Shown: positions 1 through 21,034 of the stretch, in pieces
Layout: each line of letters starts with the position of its first letter
Position numbering within the stretch: position 1 is the stretch's first letter
Source of the DNA: Syngnathus acus
Taxonomy: Eukaryota; Chordata; Actinopteri; Syngnathiformes; Syngnathidae
Length of the DNA: 64,000 nt
NCBI RefSeq assembly: GCF_901709675.1
Contig: NC_051103.1
Location: forward strand, 7,797,501 to 7,861,500
Direction of reading: 5' to 3'
Translations under genes and position numbers: made by a program
Notes under the pieces: generated by a model
The model's input: the letters and a program-made list of their open reading frames with translations, nothing else
Told to the model about the DNA's origin: nothing
Database searches by the model: none

Positions 1-9393
<9,393 letters not shown>

Positions 9394-11030
9394 GTGAACA
9401 AAGGAGGGAAATATAATGCAAATCCAGCCATTGCGAATGACTTTCATCTTACCAATGAACAAATAGAACCCGAGCAGAAAAGAAACGCATTGAATAGCGG
9501 CTATGAAGATGGTTCAGTAGCAAAGCGTGCGGAATTGTGTCGGCTTTGACTGGCAGGTTTGGAAATGAGGGTTCCTACAAAGCACGCATGAACAAGCAAT
9601 TTCTCACCAGACAATGTAGTCAATGTAGACTAGTGTACACATCAGTGATGGAGTGTGTGTGTGTGTGTGTGTGTGTCTTGCTCTTTGTTCTTCCTTTCTG
9701 GGCCATGCCTTTATGTCAGCGGGTGCTCTCAACAGCCAATGGGCTCTCCTGAATTTCAAATAATTCAGCCATCATGCTTAGATGTTCAAACATAAAACAT
9801 TGAATAAATTTGACATTAAAAAGGAACCAAAATTCTGTGGAATCCAACAATGCTCTTCTTAATACGAGGATTTGGACGACAGTTATCTTGAACCTTTCCT
9901 GAAGGGATTTGGATTCCGGGATGCGCTTTCATTCGGATTAAAATGACATCTTCGGTACCAGACGCAGCCTTAACTGACCCGGCTCGCACGTAAACAAGCT
10001 GGCCATGACATAGCAGAATGACTGATTGTCAAGCATATGTGCTCTATCATCTTCTGGATTTGACCCAATCAGAATAATAACCACACCATATCGAAAGAAT
10101 GCATTCTATTCCATTATCACTCCTTTATCTCAACCATTTTCTTCTCTTACTGTATCAAGTATGTGTTCTCAAACAAAGTAACAATGTTGACTAGCTTATG
10201 TCAAATTCTATTTCCCACGTCACATCTGAGATGTCACGCTATGACTCAGGTTGCCTCTACGAAAAAGTCCATTGAGGAAACTTCACCGATGATCTCACCG
10301 AGCGGTTAAACAAGTTTTGACTTGTCATACAACCTGTTAGAGGAAACACATGCTCGCTCGCTCATCCGCCCGCAATCGAGGAGGACAAACGTGCTTTTTT
10401 CATCATTAATTCCTAACAAATGTGTTTTGAGCAATCATCATGGCCACGTGTCCAGTCTTACGTAAAATGTCCAAAATCATGTGTCATCTGAATGTGTTAA
10501 TATGCCTGAATGCATCACTAACAAGTGCACTCATTTGTGTTTTAGGAAATGAGCTAGTGTCATTGTTGGTCATCAAATGTGTCCAATTAATTCGGATGGC
10601 TTTGAAGGTTTTTGCAAAAGCTATGATGGCCATGTGCCAGTCAGGCTCTTTATATTTTCATGCCCACCCTTCTACTTTTGGCACACACACAATTAATTCC
10701 TCAGTCTGCTTGAGAAAGTCTTTTCACCCTTGTGTTACTTCATTTTAGTTCACCCAGTTGCTACCAGCAACCATGAACTCCAGTCAATTGGCAAGCAGAG
10801 AAAATAGAAATACTCTGCCCAGTTTTGGGGTTTTTTTTGGCTAACATTGAGGACACATCCATTACATAATATAGTGTATGTCACACTCCATGTACACTGT
10901 GTTTAGAATCATAGTTAATTCGTATGACGTATCGACATCCCATCACGAGGCTAGCTAACACACATTTGAGTCAAATTGAGTCACGCTATAAAGATGTAAT
11001 CCGCTAGCTCGAAGCGGTTAGCGTGCTTAC
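9394..11030 (-). other. fasn intron 1, no gene seen
   Basis: This stretch lies between the predicted non-coding exon 1 and the first coding exon. It carries a (TG)12 microsatellite at about 9653-9676. The only open frames are short, low-complexity or unsupported. In mammals the first fasn intron is also a regulatory region, but I recognise no specific element here. Confidence 0.5.
9653..9676. repeat. (TG)n microsatellite in fasn intron 1
   Basis: Uninterrupted run of about 12 TG dinucleotides. It is a simple repeat of the kind common in fish introns. Confidence 0.9.
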
Positions 11031-11190
11031 CTGTGTCGTATTTGTTCCGCTTAAGTCAGGAGCAGCAACCGCTTCGATGGGATGCAAAGGCGCTTGTGGG
11101 GCATATGTTTATTCCGTTAGTTACTTTGCGGTGGGCGGGGGCTATGTCGACTATCAACGAGGTGTTGAAAAGCAGCATCCGCACTTGAGC
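11031..11190 (-). other. fasn: Predicted non-coding first exon of fasn
   Basis: The first coding exon begins only nine bases upstream of the start codon, right after an acceptor (TTGTTCACAG), so the 5' UTR must be spliced. A strong donor, ACACAG|GTAAGC on the minus strand, places an exon end at 11031. The promoter elements at 11216-11277 put the start near 11190. The exon would be about 160 nt, with a 1.6 kb first intron. The exact start is inferred from the spacing of the TATA-like box. Confidence 0.55.
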
Positions 11191-11215
11191 CTTTTCGCTT
11201 CTTCCCCTCTGATGA

Positions 11216-11277
11216 ATTTAAATGTCTCGCATTGAGCTTGGCCACGCCACATGGGCTGACTGCCTGAGCAATCCAAT
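11216..11277 (-). promoter_or_regulatory. fasn: fasn proximal promoter: E-box/SRE, inverted CCAAT and TATA-like box
   Basis: Read on the minus strand, the order is ATTGG (inverted CCAAT, 11273-11277), then CAGCCCATGTGGCGTGGCC (about 11240-11258), then ATTTAAAT (11216-11223). The middle block matches, as I recall it, the E-box/tandem SRE near -65 of mammalian FASN promoters, which USF and SREBP-1 bind for insulin and sterol response. The CCAAT is the NF-Y partner site. Order and spacing agree with a start near 11190. Confidence 0.7.
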
Positions 11278-11299
11278 GAGAAAAGAGGCCGGGCTCTCG

Positions 11300-12450
11300 G
11301 AGCCAGCCAGCACCGAGTCATTCATTCAACGCCCCTCGTAGTTTAGATGCATTCAAAAAAGACAAATAAATAAAGAAGGAAACGGTTAGTGGAGTTCAAA
11401 GCGACGTTGCAAAGTCATTCCCTGCGTCTCCATTCACTCCTTTGATTTGGAAGACTGTTACGGACGCTTTGATAGCTTTAATAAATGAGTTGCTGGCATT
11501 TGCTGCGTGACTCAAAACAATGATTCCAATATGTAGTTATTGCAAAACACTACATTCAATAATATATTCAATGTTATGCATTTGTTGTTTTGTCCTACCG
11601 TTTGCAAGGAAGAAAGATTTCACCAGTCTATACCATACAAAGACAAATATTTACCTTTGACACGGTCTTATTTTTGCCCTCCCTCCCGGTGTACATTAAC
11701 CGGTCACGTTCAGACTTAGCGATCAAGTTTACGATTACGTAAATCGACATTGAACGTGAATAACCTCGCAGTGACGGTCCCTATGGATGACACGCACCGA
11801 TTGATTTGACACATAAATTGACCAATGGCGTAGCGAGGGTGTGGAGATTCATCCAATCAGAAACAACAAGAAAGGAAATAGCGTGATAAGGAGGCGATGC
11901 CACTTGATGTGACGTAGACAACAATGTTGGCTGGTGTGGTTTTCCGAGGTTACTTTCGTCCATAGATTGAGCTCGCATGATATTCGGAGGAAACTCCTAC
12001 TGACCCACTAAGATAGCAGAGCAAAAACTGAAAAGCTTCGTTAGGTCATTAAAAGGGAAAAAAACTTTCATTGCAACGTTTCATACATGGACTAAATTGA
12101 AAGTCCTCCAAAACTACTGCATACATTTACATATGTACATACATGTTTTGGCACTAGCAGCAACCGGGAGTAGGCTAGTTTTTGCACTTTAAAAATTGCA
12201 TGTGACGCTTATATATCCTTTCATTGGCGATGTTCCTTTTTCTGTCTTTAACAAAGGCATCACAGATGCACTAACAACAATGATGACTATTTCCAAAACG
12301 CGTAGAGATGTGCAAGGTCAATCAATCCCTGGAATCTTTCAAACTCCAAGTAGCTCTAATCACGATACACTTATTCACTTGTAAACAATTTACTGATCAC
12401 ACAATGATCATATTTATGTGTAAGCCAAACAACAGTCTTGGATTACTGCG
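11300..12450. other. Upstream region of fasn and downstream region of ccdc57, no gene seen
   Basis: This interval separates the fasn promoter from the ccdc57 stop codon. It has CCAAT-type motifs (CCAATGG near 11822, CCAATCAG near 11853) and a TGACGT half-CRE near 11910. These could be distal parts of the fasn promoter. The ccdc57 3' UTR should occupy the right end, but no canonical AATAAA is seen on the minus strand; a CATAAA variant lies near 12410. Confidence 0.4.
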
Positions 12451-15400
12451 TCAGTCTTTAGTATTGTAGTTCCTGATCCTGCTGATTTTGCCAGGGGCTC
12501 CATGCCGGCAGTTTTTTGGAGGGTTCGATGGTACTTTAGAGAGGTTGTTCTTCTGCTGCAGCTCGGCTGGGGAACGACTGTGGATAGGGGCGCTGGTACC
12601 GGTCACCATCACTTCAGCAGTGGCCCTGCTTCTGCTCAGCTCACCTTCACCTTGATACAGATAGGAGGTATTGTCATTTAGCTGGTGTCATACCAAATAA
12701 TACATGAGCACATCATACGGATCAAGGGTAAAGTTTCTGACTGAGGCAGTGTTGATTGGGTCAGGGGTCAAATGATTGCGTGCAGGCTATGCCAACTCTG
12801 GCATCAACCCATTAATCTGCTTAATGCAACACTGGCAAGGAAACAACAGTTGGGAACATTCTGGGAAAGATTTTCCATTCGTTCTTTGCAACTTGACTCA
12901 ATGATGTCGAGTGAGTTTAGCAGAGTTGCATCTTTCAAGTGCGTTAACATAAGCTGGTCTTTTGTGTGGCATGCATGCTCAATACAGGCTTTTAGTGAGC
13001 TACATTTGAGCATATTCAAATTTTGATTCTATTGGCAGACAGCAAATAATGAAATGACATTGCAGCCAATATTGTCTTTTGGATAAGGTTACCTTCTGAA
13101 TAAATAGATGAACTCAGTCCATGGTCCAGTACTTCCCAAATGCCCTTTAATGATTGCAATGACTCTTCTGAGCTGGCCTGTGTTTTCACCACCAATGAGG
13201 TTTGTTGCTGACTAGTTGTAGGAGTTTTGTCTGACAATTTGGAAGTCTGAGGAAAGAAGTTTTACGTTTTATCTTCATGCAGTGAAAGCTACGTTTTGTA
13301 CACTATTACCTCAGACTCTTGGGTGGTTTTGTGGCCTGTGTAACAAAGGTTCCCGTCTCCACTTACGGGAGGCTCTCTGCTGTCTGATGAAGCAACATGT
13401 TCAGCAACAGTGCAAGCCATTTGCTGCTGCCTCACAGCATACTGGAGCTCCTACAACACACATAGTACATAAGTGAATTCGTTTCGCCCCCTTGTGGTAG
13501 AAATACGCAACAAACGTTAATTCAGCTCCTTCATAAGCAAGGGCTTTCATCCATCTATTTTATTTATCCTGTACAGGTGGGTGGAGCCCAAGATATATTA
13601 GCACACAGTATTAGTCCATGCATATTATTTATTGGTATAGCATGGCAATACAAATCATTTGGGGAGAGGCAGCAGCATCCTTACTTATACTGTACTAACA
13701 AAGCAACATAGCTCGAGAACGAACCTGTGTGGTGAGTTTATACTGCAGCTGCTCCAAAGCAAAAAGACGATCATCTGGATGTCCTTGTTCCTCTGTGACG
13801 GAATCCATCTTTGGTTCAATTCCCTCTGTAAGGCACACCAAATCAGATTAAGCGAAGATTTGTATTCGATTTTGTTTGCTCAGGATAAAGATTGGAACGG
13901 AGCTGACCTAACCAAAAATGTCAACAGCGCATTATACGTTTGTTATTGTACCGTGTAATCCTGCCGAAGTGATCCGGGCACGAAGGCAGTTGCCCATTTG
14001 TATGAGCTGCTGCTTCTCCTTGCTCAGGCGGGCAATGTAAGACGCCGCCTGCTTCAGCCTGGTGTGTGCCAACGCAATGTTCCTTTTAACACTCTGAACA
14101 TTACCGGATGCGGCACCGGCCATCAGAGCCGAGTTAAGCTGCTGCTGCCACAGATAAAGCTTCTCGTCTCGGACTTGTTGCACCACAGTACTCTAAAAAG
14201 GACATGGGGGGGGAATGATTATCAAATAAACTTGCTGACTGTGTTCTCTATTGGTGACTTGAAATGGAGAACCTCTCCAGTACCTGATCTCTTATGTTGG
14301 CATGTCTAGGCTCTACGTGTGGCCCTCTCCCCACTTGGTTCCTCAAAGCACTGGAGTCAGCATCCTTCTCCAGACACCAAACTGAGGATCCAAAGCATAA
14401 TAAACAAAGGTTTAAAAAAAAGAAGTCAGTATTTGCTAGAGAAGAGTGAATTTTGTGAATGTGTCCTACTGCAAGGCTTATCAAGTATGATTAGATTAAC
14501 AACGTTGTGTGTTGAACAAAAAAATAAATAAACATACTTTGCAATATATAATCACACTTTGAAGGTTGAACAAAAACTCATACTACGATTAGATCCCATT
14601 TTCATATTGTACAACCTTTTTTCAGTGCCCTGAATTTCAAATAATCCGATTCCATATTCCAAAAAGTCGCTTCAGTCAATAATACACATTGAAATGAAAA
14701 TGACCTTCTTTCAATTGGTCATGTGGATGTGGTTTGTCCAAAGATGTGTGAGCCAGGAACTCTTTCGATGTTCCTACGTTTGGCCTAGAAGCACCTTCCA
14801 GCTGCTCCTCAAGATGTCTGCATCGAGCTTTCAGGAGGAGCACCTCCTGCTTCAGAGCCTGAGTCTGGTCTGAAACAAAGCAACGAAAAGGTTAGCGTCC
14901 ATTGTGTAATTCATGTTTGCATTGGTGACAGGAACCTCTTGGTGACATTTTAAAAACATCAACTATGTTTCTCTGAAAGAGACCTGACAAACTAGCTGGG
15001 ATGGTCTTGGCAGAGATGTCCGGATGCTTGGCAAGAGGTTCAGTTGTGGAGGTAGCGGCAGGCGCTTCGGTGGCCTTGGCAGAGACAGCTTGAAGCTTGG
15101 TCTGTGGATGCGGTAGAAGATGACCAAGACCCTCCATATCCTTTCTCATCTGGGAAACGGCAGCTCGCAGAAACTTGTTTTGCTCAACCAGGGAACTTAT
15201 TTGCTCTGCTTCCTGCACATCTGCTTTAGGTGTGAGACCCTGTTAGGATGTGATACAGCATAGTAAATCCACTAATGAGGACAGTGTAGCTATTATGCAA
15301 ATCAGCTTTCAGAAAAAAAAGAACTACAATGCACATTTAGAGGAGTAAAAAAGCTTCACTGGATTTTTGCAATACAGGAAGTGGTTTGACCTTGCTAATG

Positions 15401-18400
15401 TCACACAAAGATACCTGCTGGTGTCAACAAGTAGTATGTCATGGTTTTCATCGCAACCACTTAGCCTTTAAGTGTTATTTGATAAGGTGCTGTTAATTCC
15501 TATGGTGCCAACAGTTTACAGCAGCTGCCAGTTTGGAGGAGTCAAGCAGAAAGGCCAATATACCTCACAGAGTGCTTGCTCAAGGAAAAAGACAAAGAGT
15601 GAAATTAAAATTCAGAAAATGGTCTTCATGCTTGCTTGCTTGCTTACCTCCATTGCTTTGTCACTCTCCTTTGTGCCATTCAAGTCACGCAACTGCTTTT
15701 CTTTCTCACTCAGCTCTGCCTTTGCCTGATAAAGATGAAGTCGATAAATAAAACACCAGATAACATACTTTGCTTTCATTTAAATGATTACAATATTTGT
15801 GGGAATTCATATTCATCCTTTTTTTTTCCTCTAAATATTTTTCAAAGATGGCAGCCAATACACATTATGACTTGTGTGTGATTAAAAACACATTTGCTCA
15901 CCTCCCCTGGTTTTCACTTGATTGATTGTCACAAAAGAAGAAAAAAAAAGTATATTTTAAAGTCTTCTTTTATGATAGGAAGGGAAAAAAAAACCCTGAC
16001 CTGGTCTTTGGCAAGTGTCAAATCTTGTATAAGCTGCTCATTATCCAGGTAATGTTTCGCTTTGACTGCATCATAGCGCTCCTGCCACTCCAACTCCAAC
16101 TGGACTCGTGCCCGTTCAAGGGCTGCCTCTCTCCGCAAACCAGCGCTCACATCTTGCTTGTACCTAACAACACAACATGAAAATCAAGTTATCAACTTGA
16201 CTATTTTACATTTGAATGGAACTGGCAGTCAATCGAGTCTCTCACCTGCTAATCTCCTCCCTGCTCCTCTCCAAGTCAGCACGGAGTTTGCTGTTACTGT
16301 TCTGTAAACGTATCAACTCGGTGTTGTTGGCGACCATCTCGTTCGAGGTGTGACTCACGTGCCTCTCCCAAACTGTCTGGGCTGCAGTCACGTCGGTACG
16401 AAGCCTGCGGAACACACACGCACGCGACGTTTCAATGTTTGCCTCAACATTTAGTTCCACAAACATAGCTGATCCACATGACGCGGCTCACCTCTTTATT
16501 GTGTCATCTTTCTTCTCCAACGTTTTCGCCATGTCTTTTTGTGCCGAGCAAGTTTTGGCGGACTGAATTTCCATATCATTCTTCAGTTTGACAATGTGTT
16601 TTTCTGTTTTCTTGAACTGCTTTTCATGGGCCTCCAGTTGTTCATCCTTCTCTTTCAGAGCCCGGGCCACCTCCTCGTGTCTTGATAGACACGGACATAC
16701 ACAATTTCAGAAATTTGTGCCGTGCTTTTTTTTTTTTTTTTTTTTCTTCTTCCTGGCTGACTCACTTCTTTATGTGGTCTTCCTTCTGCTTCTTCAGTTT
16801 GTTCTCCATCTGTTTCAATTTTTCCTCAAGTTCCTTTATCCTGAGACCAATTAAATGTAAACATACAGCGGTGTTCAAAGTCTCCAAGGAAATTTATGAA
16901 GAGTTTTTTTTTTTTTTTTACGTCATACCTGATCTCCTTGGCAGCAGTGGCTTGATTATTCAAATCAGCCTTGCATTGTAATTTGACTTGTAATTGCTTA
17001 GCGAGCTCTTCAGACGCTTTGAGCGCGTGTGTTGCTTGGAGTCCAGCCTGGCTCTGAACATCGTGCTCTTTGGTCAGCAACTTTATCTGAAGAAATAAAA
17101 ATGTCAACAAAAGATTGTAGCCATATTTTGTATCAAGACATTTTCCTACTTTCTAGACCTTGAGCTCACTGGACAGCAGTACTGCACGCATCTCGTCGAG
17201 TTTTAAGTTGAACTCGTGCTCTTGTTGTCTGAGCTTTTTGTCACAAGCTGCTGTCATCTCCTGATGTCAAGAGAGAGATTTGAATTCATTTAAGTTTTGT
17301 TCAGAATCAGGTTCTAATTCAGTATCCCTACCATTTATTTTTATTGGCCACATGGTGATGATTATTTTGATGGGTGTGAGTTTAACAGCAGATTTCTTCG
17401 ACTCATGAACATGAGCATACAAGATCCCTTAACCCTCTGACCATGACATACTGGTATACATAACAGCCAATTCGGTGTGGTTTGATTCCAAAGGTCGGGT
17501 TGTTATTTCAGTCTTGCACACTGTAGCTGTAACATGAGCGAGAGTTATGGCCACATTGTTGGTCGCATTCGAGTTTTAGAGTAGAGGTCAGGATAAGCTC
17601 ATTGCATTGGCAGAGTGTGGTTCCTTGATTCATTTAAAAAAAAAAAAAAAGAAATTGGGAGAGGATGGGTTTCAGCCCTTAATATTTTTTGTCATACATC
17701 TGGTTTGGAAGTGGCCTCCCAGTAGCACTGATTGGGAAAAAAAATGCTTTGAGCATTTAAGCTGCCCGTCCCTGAATTAAAGGCTAAAAACCTTTTGTGT
17801 CTTCACCTGTTTCTGCTGAGCAAGTTCTCCCTCCATCTGGCGTAATCTGCGCTGTGCCTCTAGTTTCGTCCGCTCATGCTCCTCAATTTGCTTTTGAATT
17901 GCACCTGTCATAGAGCTTCCATCCATCCAGCCACACACAAACACATATGATTTGATGAATGATTTGATCAATGTGCCTGAGAGAGAAAATGACTATATCA
18001 ACGTGATGAGGAAGCATATACAAAATGCTCTAAAGACCTTTCTGCACAGACCTCAGTCTGTCAGATAGCAACAGGAACACCTTTGTACATGTTCCTGCTT
18101 TGTTCCCTGTTTACACACATCAAACAGATCTTCCAAACTTCCTTCCACATCCACAAGTTCTCAGATCAAACAACACCTAAGAAAGTCATTAGAGAAGCCT
18201 GCAGGGGGGGTCTTTGTTAACGTGGTCCAAATCGAACAACCTCCTCAAGAGCTTTAAGAACAATGAGGCGACGTTGGCCACCCGCAGTCTGACTCGGCAT
18301 TGATGAAGTCACCGTGGACGTGGCTCTGTAGGCATGCACACGCACAAAGACGCCAAGATGACAGGGACACACTGTGCAGGAAGGCAACGTTTCCTGAGAA

Positions 18401-19724
18401 GGTTGAAGCCCACCCACCACACAGCAGTAAGTCTTTCTTCCAATTTGGGAGGGGTAGAAAATATCAAACTGGGAAGATTTGAAAACGCTGCCCATTCTTA
18501 AATCCACTGTCATTTCATATTGATCTTATTTTCCAATCTACAAATACTTTGCAATGCAATGTCACCCAGTGCTGCATCTGAATAAATTCTTTCCATTTTT
18601 TCCCCCTCCTCCAGACTCACTGTCTGAGTTCTTCCAGCTGCAGCCTTTGTTGAGCGGCTTTGTTCTGGCTTATACGCAGCTCCTCCTGTCTCGCAATGGC
18701 ATCTTTGGCTTGCTTCTCCTCCAGCGTGGCAACCTGGATACGGAGTCGGCTCAGCTCCTCTCGCCTGGAAATGGGAGCGTTTTTTGGGAATGACTTAAGA
18801 CTACCTGCCAGGATCATTCCTGTCCTGCTTTAATATGTAACCCACAGTATTTACACAATCTGATCCCTTGGGTAATGAAAACATGATTATAAAAGCAGAA
18901 TTGGTGATGCAGCTTAGCTGTTCTTTTGTATTCTAATATTGCAAAATGTAACTCAGATCAATGTTATCATTTGACCTGGTCTGCTCCGCATTCACAGCCC
19001 TGGTGGTGATGACATCGTATCGCTTCAGCTCTTTTTCACGTTCATCCAGGATAGAGAGATTGTACTGAAAGTCCTCTTTCAGCTTCTGGTTTTGATATCT
19101 CCAAAAAATATAGTACCGAGAAACAATGGATCAGGTCACCATTTATACAGACGGCATCATGTGCAAAATGTTCATTTTGAATTTGCATTAACTGCAGGAC
19201 AACAATTACTCAGTAAGTAAATGGTGTCTCTGTATCTTAAGTCAAACAAACAATTGTTGTGATTGAATTATTTCACATGTCGTACTTGTGTATGGACATT
19301 TTTAACAGTGATCTGTCTTTCCACATAAAATGTCTTGGTTACTCTTGATCAACAGACCTCCATTGTATTGACTTGGAGGCAGATATCACGGAGACACGTT
19401 TCAAAACCATTGCAAATAAAAGCAATTCTGTGTGTATGCTACAATACTGTTAACAGCTGGGTGGGGAAACATGCTCCTTTGTAACATGGCTTCACACTCC
19501 AAGAGTTCAAATGTTCAATTCAACTGTATTGTACGCAACTGAGACATTTTGTCTCTGAATACCTGAGCGAAGAACACTCCTCCTTGGCCTTTTGAAGAGA
19601 ATCTACCAACAGATGGATCCTTCTCGCATGAAGCTCCTTCCACTCCCTCTCTTTATTGGCCACCAGAGCTTCCAGGTCTCCCAGCCCGCAGTCTCGGGTG
19701 TTCCTACTTGCCTCCATTCTGGAA
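12451..19724 (-). CDS. ccdc57: Coiled-coil domain-containing protein 57
   Basis: Centriolar-satellite and microtubule-associated coiled-coil protein, known in mammals to act in centriole duplication and mitosis. Coding exons: 19717-19563 (start), 19098-18976, 18764-18621, 17915-17807, 17260-17159, 17086-16929, 16840-16766, 16680-16492, 16404-16246, 16163-16001, 15725-15648, 15239-14936, 14869-14705, 14381-14284, 14192-13952, 13825-13725, 13450-13310, 13246-13093, 12650-12451 (stop TGA). Lengths sum to 2859 nt, or 952 aa, close to the human 915 or so. The N-terminus (GLGDLEALVANKEREWKELH, then KEDFQYNLSILDEREKELKR) matches the human start region. The middle is rich in Glu, Lys and Gln heptads, and the C-terminal 200 residues are Ser/Thr-rich. 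An acceptor at 19725-19726 means the 5' UTR begins in an upstream exon. The exon starting at 17915 uses a weak acceptor, chosen because only it keeps the frame. Confidence 0.92.
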
Positions 19725-20930
19725 CTGCAACACACAAAACAAAACAAGTCACGTTTTAATGATGACAAATAAAATGCATCAGACATGCATGCTTGTACGC
19801 ATGGACAAAGCACCGGATAAAGTGTTAAAAAAAAAAAACAACAACACTCATTAGGTGAGGGGGTTGCTTAATTTCAAAAATACAATGGATGAAAATTTGT
19901 CGTACACCGTCCAGTATGCTTTGATATACATATTACTTTTCTTTCTATCAATTACCTATCACCTTGTGTTTTTGTTAAGCTACAAAAATCAACTTAACAA
20001 GTATGTAAATAGTATGTAAGACAAGTATGTCAATAAGAACGAAATATCCAGTTATCCCACCATGTAGTTGCCAGTGTGTCCTCAGTCGATGTCGACAAAG
20101 GCGCCGTAACCATTTGGGCGTTAAAGTAACCGCTGCTAACAGAGACGCTATCCTACATGACACAAATGTATTCAAACTAGTCAAATTGTGGTTGATAGCA
20201 CAACAAAAGTGGATATTCATTGAAAACTACTCCTTTGCAAGGTACGACTGAATTAGCTTCTTTTGGAGAGGGGTCAAATGGTTTCCATGGTAACTGTACA
20301 ATTGCAATTTCTTCCCTGGCTACACAAACAGCGATAAATGGTTCCTGGAGCCTACCGTGTATTTATTGCCTTGCGTATTTACCGATCTTTTGGTATGCTT
20401 TAAATGATTTATTTTATTGTATACATCAATACAGACTTTGAATTCATTTAATTTAGTCCAAACTATATTCATACGAGCCGGGCACTGTGTCACTTTGTCT
20501 ATGGGTCAGTTCACTTGAGCGGGTCAGGTTTCCATGACAACCGCGAGTCTGTTAATATCTTCCCCAGTGACATGGACACCGCAGTCAATCGTTCCTGTAT
20601 CGATTTGTCTTATTGACGGGAAAACTCAAAGACGATTGTATACCTGCGTTGAAATGTGTGTAAAAGAACAAATAAAAAATAATCGAAGAATAAATGTTTT
20701 ATTTCATTTTGAATACATAAACACGGGGTACATCCATCATTTCCGTACACTTTTCAAGGTCATTGTAAGCGAGCGATGCTGCATATATACATTGAAACAA
20801 AAATGGAGGAAATATGATTTGTAAAATAGCCATTCTAGTTTCTTTTACGGTTTGATCAACGTAACGATGCGTGGATATTTTCAAGTGACGTAACGGTGAC
20901 TCAAGTCCTCATGGGGTGTCCCAGCAGCAC
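19725..20930. other. Head-to-head intergenic region between ccdc57 and slc16a3
   Basis: It contains the two X-boxes and, near 20886, a TGACGTAA CRE-like site followed by TGACTCAAG near 20898. It should also hold the unassigned 5' UTR exon of ccdc57; several weak donors are possible (for example near 19955 and 20060) and I cannot choose. No protein-coding frame is supported. Confidence 0.45.
20281..20541. promoter_or_regulatory. Two X-box (RFX) motifs upstream of ccdc57
   Basis: GTTTCCATGGTAAC at 20281-20294 and GTTTCCATGACAAC at 20528-20541 both fit the RFX consensus GTHNYYATRRNAAC exactly. X-boxes are typical of promoters of ciliary and centrosomal genes. They lie 0.56 and 0.8 kb upstream of the ccdc57 start exon and upstream of slc16a3 as well, so the ccdc57 link is inferred from function. 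Confidence 0.65.
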
Positions 20931-20937
20931 CGCCGTT

Positions 20938-20944
20938 TATAAAA
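20938..20944 (+). promoter_or_regulatory. slc16a3: TATA box of slc16a3
   Basis: TATAAAA about 30 bp upstream of the presumed start near 20970. The following exon ends in a good donor at 21034. Confidence 0.6.
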
Positions 20945-20969
20945 GCAGTGTCGACATCACGTTCACATG

Positions 20970-21034
20970 GTCCCGCATTGAACGGCGCGGCGCGGCTCTC
21001 CAGTGGACAGGACAGCACAGCAGCATCTCTCCAG
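20970..21034 (+). other. slc16a3: Predicted non-coding exon 1 of slc16a3
   Basis: The sequence downstream of the TATA box ends with CTCTCCAG|GTAGGC, a good donor. The coding exon begins after an acceptor (GTGTTGCAG, 22757), so a 5' UTR exon joined by a 1.7 kb intron fits. The start is estimated from TATA spacing. Confidence 0.55.

Noticed and set aside
13485-13501. CTCF-like motif in a ccdc57 intron (minus strand)
   Set aside because: It misses three of the 13 core positions, so I did not count it with the four better motifs.
18217-18513. Open frame inside a ccdc57 intron as an extra exon
   Set aside because: The ccdc57 frame closes without it, and its translation has no coiled-coil character.
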